DNA of 64,000 nucleotides, taken from positions 310,001-374,000 of the forward strand of contig NZ_CAJYPS010000027.1 in the NCBI RefSeq assembly GCF_913777145.1. Direction: 5' to 3'. The stretch comes from an uncultured Roseateles sp. (GTDB lineage: Bacteria; Pseudomonadota; Gammaproteobacteria; Burkholderiales; Burkholderiaceae_C). The translations under genes were made by a program, and so were the position numbers. A model generated the notes under the pieces. The model had not been told where the DNA came from, did not search any database, and worked only from the letters and a program-made list of their open reading frames with translations. Shown here piece by piece: positions 60,472 through 64,000 of this stretch; positions within the stretch are counted from its first letter, which is position 1; each line of letters begins with the position of its first letter.

Positions 60472-60530
60472 TGGGCGCGGCGGGCTGCGTTGGTGCCGAG
60501 CAGTTGGGATCAGCGCTATGTGGCGGGAAG

Positions 60531-61123
60531 GCTGCTCTTGCGACGGACCTTTGGACTCGGAGCACCGCGCCGGGATTCCGCCCCGGCGGGCGGGTAACTT
60601 TCTTCTGGTCGCGCCCAGAAGAAAGTCACCAAAGAAGATGCGCCGAACCGCACGCCGCTCGGCCCCCGCGACCCAGTCCACCACTCCGACAAGCATTTGT
60701 CTCGCGCGTAGAAGCGAGCCGCTGCGCTCTCGCGGCGGACTTGTCATCGCCCGATGGACTCGAACCTGTGCGCCGTCCGACGCGCGGCTGCACGCCGTGC
60801 TCACGAGCAATCCGAATGCAGCGCCGCTCGGGCGGCGCGGTCCTGGGTTTTGCATTGACACCCTCAGGCGTCGGCGTGCAGCCGCGCCTTAGCCCGCGTG
60901 AAGGGGCTATGGCTGGCGCTCGTCACAAGTCCACCGCGAGAGCGCAGCGGCTCGCCTCGAGCCTGACGCCGGGCACTCTCGATCAAGCGGGCGCGCAGTG
61001 GCTGTTGAATTGGCGCCTCTTCTTTGGTGACTTTCTTCTGGCGCGACAGAAGAAAGTTACCCGCCCTCGCGGGGCGGATTCCCGCGGCGGTGCTCCGAGT
61101 TGCAAAGACTCACGGCAAGAGCA
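60531..61123. repeat. Large nested palindromic element, copy B (inverted relative to A)
   Basis: About 593 bp in the 726-bp gap between livG and livF. It has the same architecture as copy A, reading in the opposite orientation: its reverse complement runs parallel to A, e.g. CAACAGCCACTGCGCGCCCG versus CCACAGCCACTGCGAGCCCG. Arm hairpins are at 60593-60630 and 61026-61061. The core GCGCCGCTCGGGCGGCGC (60821-60838) has one mismatch from the palindrome. The 241-residue ORF across it is a by-product. No transposase. Bases 60472-60530 show nothing. Confidence 0.85.
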
Positions 61124-61170
61124 ACCGCTCAAAACCGCGGGCTCAAGTCCAAAGGCTCTTCGCACGAGCA
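61089..61170. repeat. Repeat units at the right end of element B
   Basis: GGTGCTCCGAGTTGCAAAGACTCACGGCAAGAGCA (61089-61123) and GGGCTCAAGTCCAAAGGCTCTTCGCACGAGCA (61139-61170) are diverged tandem copies of the unit seen after element A, ending 27 bp before livF. Confidence 0.6.
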
Positions 61171-61197
61171 CCCCGACACACCCAGCAGGCTGACACC

Positions 61198-61911
61198 ATG
61201 GCCACCCCCGCCCTCGACATCCAGAACCTCCACGCCTGGTACGGCGAAAGCCACATCCTGCATGGCCTCAGCATCAGCGTGCAGCCCGGCCAGGTCGTCA
61301 CGCTGCTGGGCCGCAACGGCGCCGGTCGCACCACCACGCTGCGGGCCATCATGGGCCTGACCGGCGCGCGCAAGGGGTCCATCAAGGTGCATGGCCAGGA
61401 GACCATCCACCTGTCCACCCACCGTGTCGCGCAGCTGGGCCTGGGCTACTGCCCCGAGGAACGCGGCATCTTCGCCAGCCTCACCACCGAGGAGAACCTG
61501 CGCCTGCCGCCGCTGCTCAAGAGCCGGCGCGGCAAGGTGATGAGCGAGACCGAGATCTACGCGATGTTTCCCAACCTCGCGGAACGCCGCCACAGCCCCG
61601 GCACGCGGCTGTCGGGTGGCGAGCAGCAGATGCTGGCGGTCGCGCGCATCCTGCGCACCGGCGCCGACATCCTGCTGCTGGACGAGATCTCCGAAGGCCT
61701 GGCCCCGGTCATCGTGCAGGCCCTGGCGCGCATGATCCGCGAGCTGAAGAAACAGGGCTTCACCATCGTGATGGTGGAGCAGAACTTCCGCTTCGCCGCC
61801 CCGCTGGCGGACCACTTCGTCGTCATCGAGCACGGCGAGGTCGTGCTGTCCTTCCCCGCCGCCGAGCTGAGCCGCCACCAGGCCCAGCTCGACGAGCTGC
61901 TCAGTGTCTGA
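61198..61911 (+). CDS. livF: LivF-type ABC transporter ATPase (system 2) with Walker A Lys-to-Arg change
   Basis: 237 residues from MATPALDIQNLHAWYGESHILHG. LivF features: YCPEERGIFASLTTEENL, signature LSGGEQQMLAVARILR, Walker B ILLLDEISEGLAPVI (Glu present, with DEIS instead of DEPS), switch MVEQNFRFAAPL. The Walker A is GRNGAGRTT: the normally invariant Lys is Arg44 (codon CGC). I recall this variant in some Burkholderiales LivF-like proteins, but it should affect ATP binding. Starts just after element B; the binding-protein gene follows after 25 bp. Confidence 0.93.
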   Translation: MATPALDIQNLHAWYGESHILHGLSISVQPGQVVTLLGRNGAGRTTTLRAIMGLTGARKGSIKVHGQETIHLSTHRVAQLGLGYCPEERGIFASLTTEENLRLPPLLKSRRGKVMSETEIYAMFPNLAERRHSPGTRLSGGEQQMLAVARILRTGADILLLDEISEGLAPVIVQALARMIRELKKQGFTIVMVEQNFRFAAPLADHFVVIEHGEVVLSFPAAELSRHQAQLDELLSV

Positions 61912-61936
61912 TTCGCACCCACTCAGGAGACAAACC

Positions 61937-63142
61937 ATGAAAGCGATTCGCACCACCCTGGCCACGGCCACCCTCGCCGCCTGCGCCTGCGGCGCCCAGG
62001 CCCAGATCTCGGGCGACGTGATCAAGATCGGCTTCCTGACCGACATGTCCAGCGTCTACGCGGACATCGACGGCGCCGGCGGCGTGGAGGCCATCAAGAT
62101 GGCCATCGCCGACATGAAGGGCAACATCGCCGGCAAGAAGATCGAGTTCATCTTCGCGGACCACCAGAACAAGGCCGACGTGGCCTCGGCCAAGGCGCGC
62201 GAGTGGATGGACACGCAGGGCCTGGACCTGCTGATAGGCGGCACCAACTCCGGCGCCAACCTGGCCATGGCCACGGTGGCGGCCGAGAAGAAGAAGCCCT
62301 TCATCTCCATTGGCGCGGGCAGCTCGGCCCTGACCAACGACAAGTGCACGCCCTACACCATCCACTACGCCTACGACACGGTGGCTCTGGCCAACGGCAC
62401 GGGCGCGGCGGTCACCAAGGCCGGGGGCAAGAGCTGGTACTTCCTGACCGCCGACTACGCCTTCGGCCAGGCACTGCAGGCCGACACCTCGGCCGTGGTC
62501 ACCAAGAGCGGCGGCACGGTCAAGGGCGCGGTCAAGCACCCGCTGAACGCCAGCGACTTCTCCAGCTTCCTGCTGCAGGCTCAAGGTAGCGGCGCACAGA
62601 TCCTGGGCCTGGCCAATGCCGGCGGCGACACCATCAACGCGATCAAGGCGGCCAACGAGTTCGGCATCACCAAGAGCATGAAGCTCGCCGGCCTGCTGAT
62701 GTTCATCAACGACGTGCACTCACTGGGCCTCAAGACCACCGAGGGCATGTACCTGACCGACTCCTGGTACTGGAACCAGAGCGCCGAGGCGCGCGCCTGG
62801 AGCCGCCGCTTCTTCGAGAAGATGAAGCGCATGCCCTCGTCGCTGCAGGCGGCCGACTACTCGGCGGTCACGCATTACCTGAAGGCGGTGGAAGCGGCCA
62901 AGACCGACGATGCCGACAAGGTGATCGCGCAGATGAAGGCCACGCCCATCAACGACTTCTACACCAAGGGCAGCATCCGCAAGGAAGACGGTCGCGGCAT
63001 CCACGACATGTTCCTGCTGCAGGTGAAGTCCCCCAAGGAGTCCACCGAGCCCTGGGACTACTTCAAGGTGGTCACGCGCATCCCGGGCGAGGAAGCGTTC
63101 ACCAAGCTGGCGGATTCGAAGTGCCCGCTGGTGAAGAAGTAA
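61937..63142 (+). CDS. LivK-type ABC transporter substrate-binding protein (system 2)
   Basis: 401 residues from MKAIRTTLATATLAACACGAQAQ (signal peptide), CAGGAGAC ribosome site. Type-I periplasmic-binding fold: IKIGFLTDMSSVYADIDGAGGVEAIKMAIAD, FADHQNKADVASAKAREWMD, LIGGTNSGANLAMATVAAEKKKPFISIGAGSSALTN, WYFLTADYAFGQALQ. It differs clearly from the 53035 protein, so each probably has its own ligand. Precedes livH (63352) with palindromic repeat copy 2 between. Confidence 0.93.
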   Translation: MKAIRTTLATATLAACACGAQAQISGDVIKIGFLTDMSSVYADIDGAGGVEAIKMAIADMKGNIAGKKIEFIFADHQNKADVASAKAREWMDTQGLDLLIGGTNSGANLAMATVAAEKKKPFISIGAGSSALTNDKCTPYTIHYAYDTVALANGTGAAVTKAGGKSWYFLTADYAFGQALQADTSAVVTKSGGTVKGAVKHPLNASDFSSFLLQAQGSGAQILGLANAGGDTINAIKAANEFGITKSMKLAGLLMFINDVHSLGLKTTEGMYLTDSWYWNQSAEARAWSRRFFEKMKRMPSSLQAADYSAVTHYLKAVEAAKTDDADKVIAQMKATPINDFYTKGSIRKEDGRGIHDMFLLQVKSPKESTEPWDYFKVVTRIPGEEAFTKLADSKCPLVKK

Positions 63143-63185
63143 ACCACCCCCTACCGGCTTCGCCGTGCCAAAGCCGGAGGCTTTG

Positions 63186-63234
63186 TCCTTCAGCAGGCAC
63201 AAAGAGTCCTCAGGACTCTTCGTGTCCGGCCTCA
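63186..63234 (+). repeat. Intergenic palindromic repeat, copy 2
   Basis: TCCTTCAGCA then GGCACAAAGAGTCC-TCA-GGACTCTTCGTGTCC (63196-63227) then GGCCTCAG. Same layout as 54361-54410, and likewise lies between a livK-type gene and the next liv gene. The C/G swap within the stem is matched on both strands. Confidence 0.78.
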
Positions 63235-63351
63235 GTCCCCTCAAGGGGGCGCACCCAGCGGCCCGGCAAAGCCGGTTCCGCGGGTGCCGCTGGAGGAGTC
63301 GGGCGCGCTGCGCGCGGCCCTTCAATGCGCTGATGCAACCACAAGACTGAC

Positions 63352-64000
63352 ATGACCGAACTCTTCGGTATCCCCCTCCCCGCCCTGTTGGGCCAGCTGC
63401 TGCTGGGCCTGGTGAACGGCTCGTTCTACGCGATGCTGTCGCTGGGCCTGGCGGTGATCTTCGGCATGCTCAACATCATCAACTTCGCCCACGGGGCGCT
63501 GTACATGATGGGGGCCTTCTTCGCCTGGATGGGGCTGGAGTACCTGGGGCTGAACTACTGGGTCATGCTGGGCCTGGCGCCGCTGGCGGTGGGCCTCATC
63601 GGCATCATCATCGAGCGCACCATGCTGCAGTGGCTCTACAAGCTGGACCACCTCTACGGCCTGCTGCTGACCTTCGGGCTCACGCTGGTCATCGAGGGCG
63701 TGTTCCGCAGCTTCTACGGCGTGTCCGGCCAGCCCTACCAGGTGCCGGACCAGCTCGCCGGCGCCACGAATCTCGGCTTCATGATCCTGCCCAACTACCG
63801 CGGCTGGGTGGTGGTGGCCTCCCTCGTGGTGTGCTTCGCGGTGTGGGCGCTGATCGAGAAGACCTCGCTGGGCGCCAAGCTGCGCGCGGGCACCGAGAAC
63901 CCCAAGCTCGTGCAGGCCTTCGGCATCAACGTGCCGCGCATGGTGACGCTGACCTATGCCGGCGGCGTCGCGCTGGCCGCCTTCGCGGGCGTGCTAGCTG
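63352..64000 (+). CDS. livH: LivH-type ABC permease (system 2), truncated by window end
   Basis: The frame opens at ATG 63352 and stays open to base 64000 (216 codons), so it is missing from the supplied track. It starts MTELFGIPLPALLGQLLLGLVNGSFYAMLSLGLAVIFGMLNIINFAHGALYMMGAFFAWMGL, the LivH signature, and continues with membrane helices and the coupling segment GAKLRAGTENPKLVQAFGINVPRMVTLTYAGG. It would pair with the second LivG/LivF. A LivM gene is expected just outside. Confidence 0.95.
   Translation, partial: MTELFGIPLPALLGQLLLGLVNGSFYAMLSLGLAVIFGMLNIINFAHGALYMMGAFFAWMGLEYLGLNYWVMLGLAPLAVGLIGIIIERTMLQWLYKLDHLYGLLLTFGLTLVIEGVFRSFYGVSGQPYQVPDQLAGATNLGFMILPNYRGWVVVASLVVCFAVWALIEKTSLGAKLRAGTENPKLVQAFGINVPRMVTLTYAGGVALAAFAGVLA

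Noticed and set aside
56022-61123. Elements A and B as insertion sequences
   Set aside because: No transposase reading frame, no clear target-site duplication, and internal symmetry far beyond IS terminal repeats.
60468-61193. 241-residue ORF across element B (and similar ORFs at 55379, 56132, 56253 and 56457 in element A)
   Set aside because: It follows the palindrome arms, has no ribosome site of note, and parts of the same sequence read open in several frames of both elements. This is typical of spurious ORFs in GC-rich repeats.

Overview
The window is GC-rich, densely coded DNA from a betaproteobacterium of the order Burkholderiales. The likeliest placement is the Roseateles/Mitsuaria/Rubrivivax/Leptothrix group. 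This rests on the gene content (PEP-CTERM proteins, LivKHMGF-type transporters, OxyR-KatG-Dps, LytS/LytR pairs) and on family resemblance of the translated proteins; no database search was possible. I see no rRNA, tRNA, CRISPR array, transposase or phage gene.

Layout. (1) 1-9.2 kb: end of a trehalase, then a tight run of membrane and lipid genes: CPBP protease, MFS-PlsC fusion, small membrane protein, divergent Lgt-like protein, and a radical SAM enzyme resembling the archaeal tetraether synthase (Tes). A PhnD-like binding protein and a PAS histidine kinase follow. (2) 9.2-32.9 kb: mostly housekeeping and regulatory genes: PEP-CTERM protein, tgt, queA, TraR/DksA-like protein, secreted isochorismatase with a divergent AraC regulator, recG, diguanylate cyclase, LytS/LytR pair, divergent lipoprotein cyclophilin and FKBP isomerases, panBC, oxyR and a 938-residue lipoprotein. 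(3) 33-40.2 kb: katG, Aer-like chemoreceptor, dps and a second LytS/LytR pair. With oxyR this is a local peroxide-defence neighbourhood. (4) 40.2-46.1 kb: prfC, orphan solute-binding protein, YgjV-like protein, a decayed PEP-CTERM tail, and an oxidoreductase divergent from a LysR regulator. (5) 46.1-64 kb: MBL-fold hydrolase divergent from a TonB-dependent receptor, a sigma54 activator, a chemoreceptor, and two interleaved branched-chain-amino-acid-type ABC transporters with an alpha/beta hydrolase.

Most striking structures. Two copies of an approximately 594-bp nested palindromic element lie in opposite orientation at 56022-56615 and 60531-61123, bracketing livH-livM-hydrolase-livG. A hairpin repeat whose two copies carry a compensatory base-pair change lies just downstream of both livK-type genes. 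Good sigma54 (-24/-12) promoter matches precede the TonB receptor and the first livK-type gene, either side of a gene for a sigma54 activator.

How region 5 may work (inference): the sigma54 activator senses a small molecule through its PAS domain and switches on outer-membrane import (TonB receptor), periplasmic capture and inner-membrane uptake (Liv systems), with the alpha/beta hydrolase acting on the imported compound. The substrate cannot be read from the sequence.

The best candidate for an undescribed system is the 905-5968 operon. It combines a Tes-like radical SAM enzyme with an Lgt-fold protein that lacks key Lgt residues and with an acyltransferase-transporter fusion, which suggests a dedicated membrane-lipid modification pathway.
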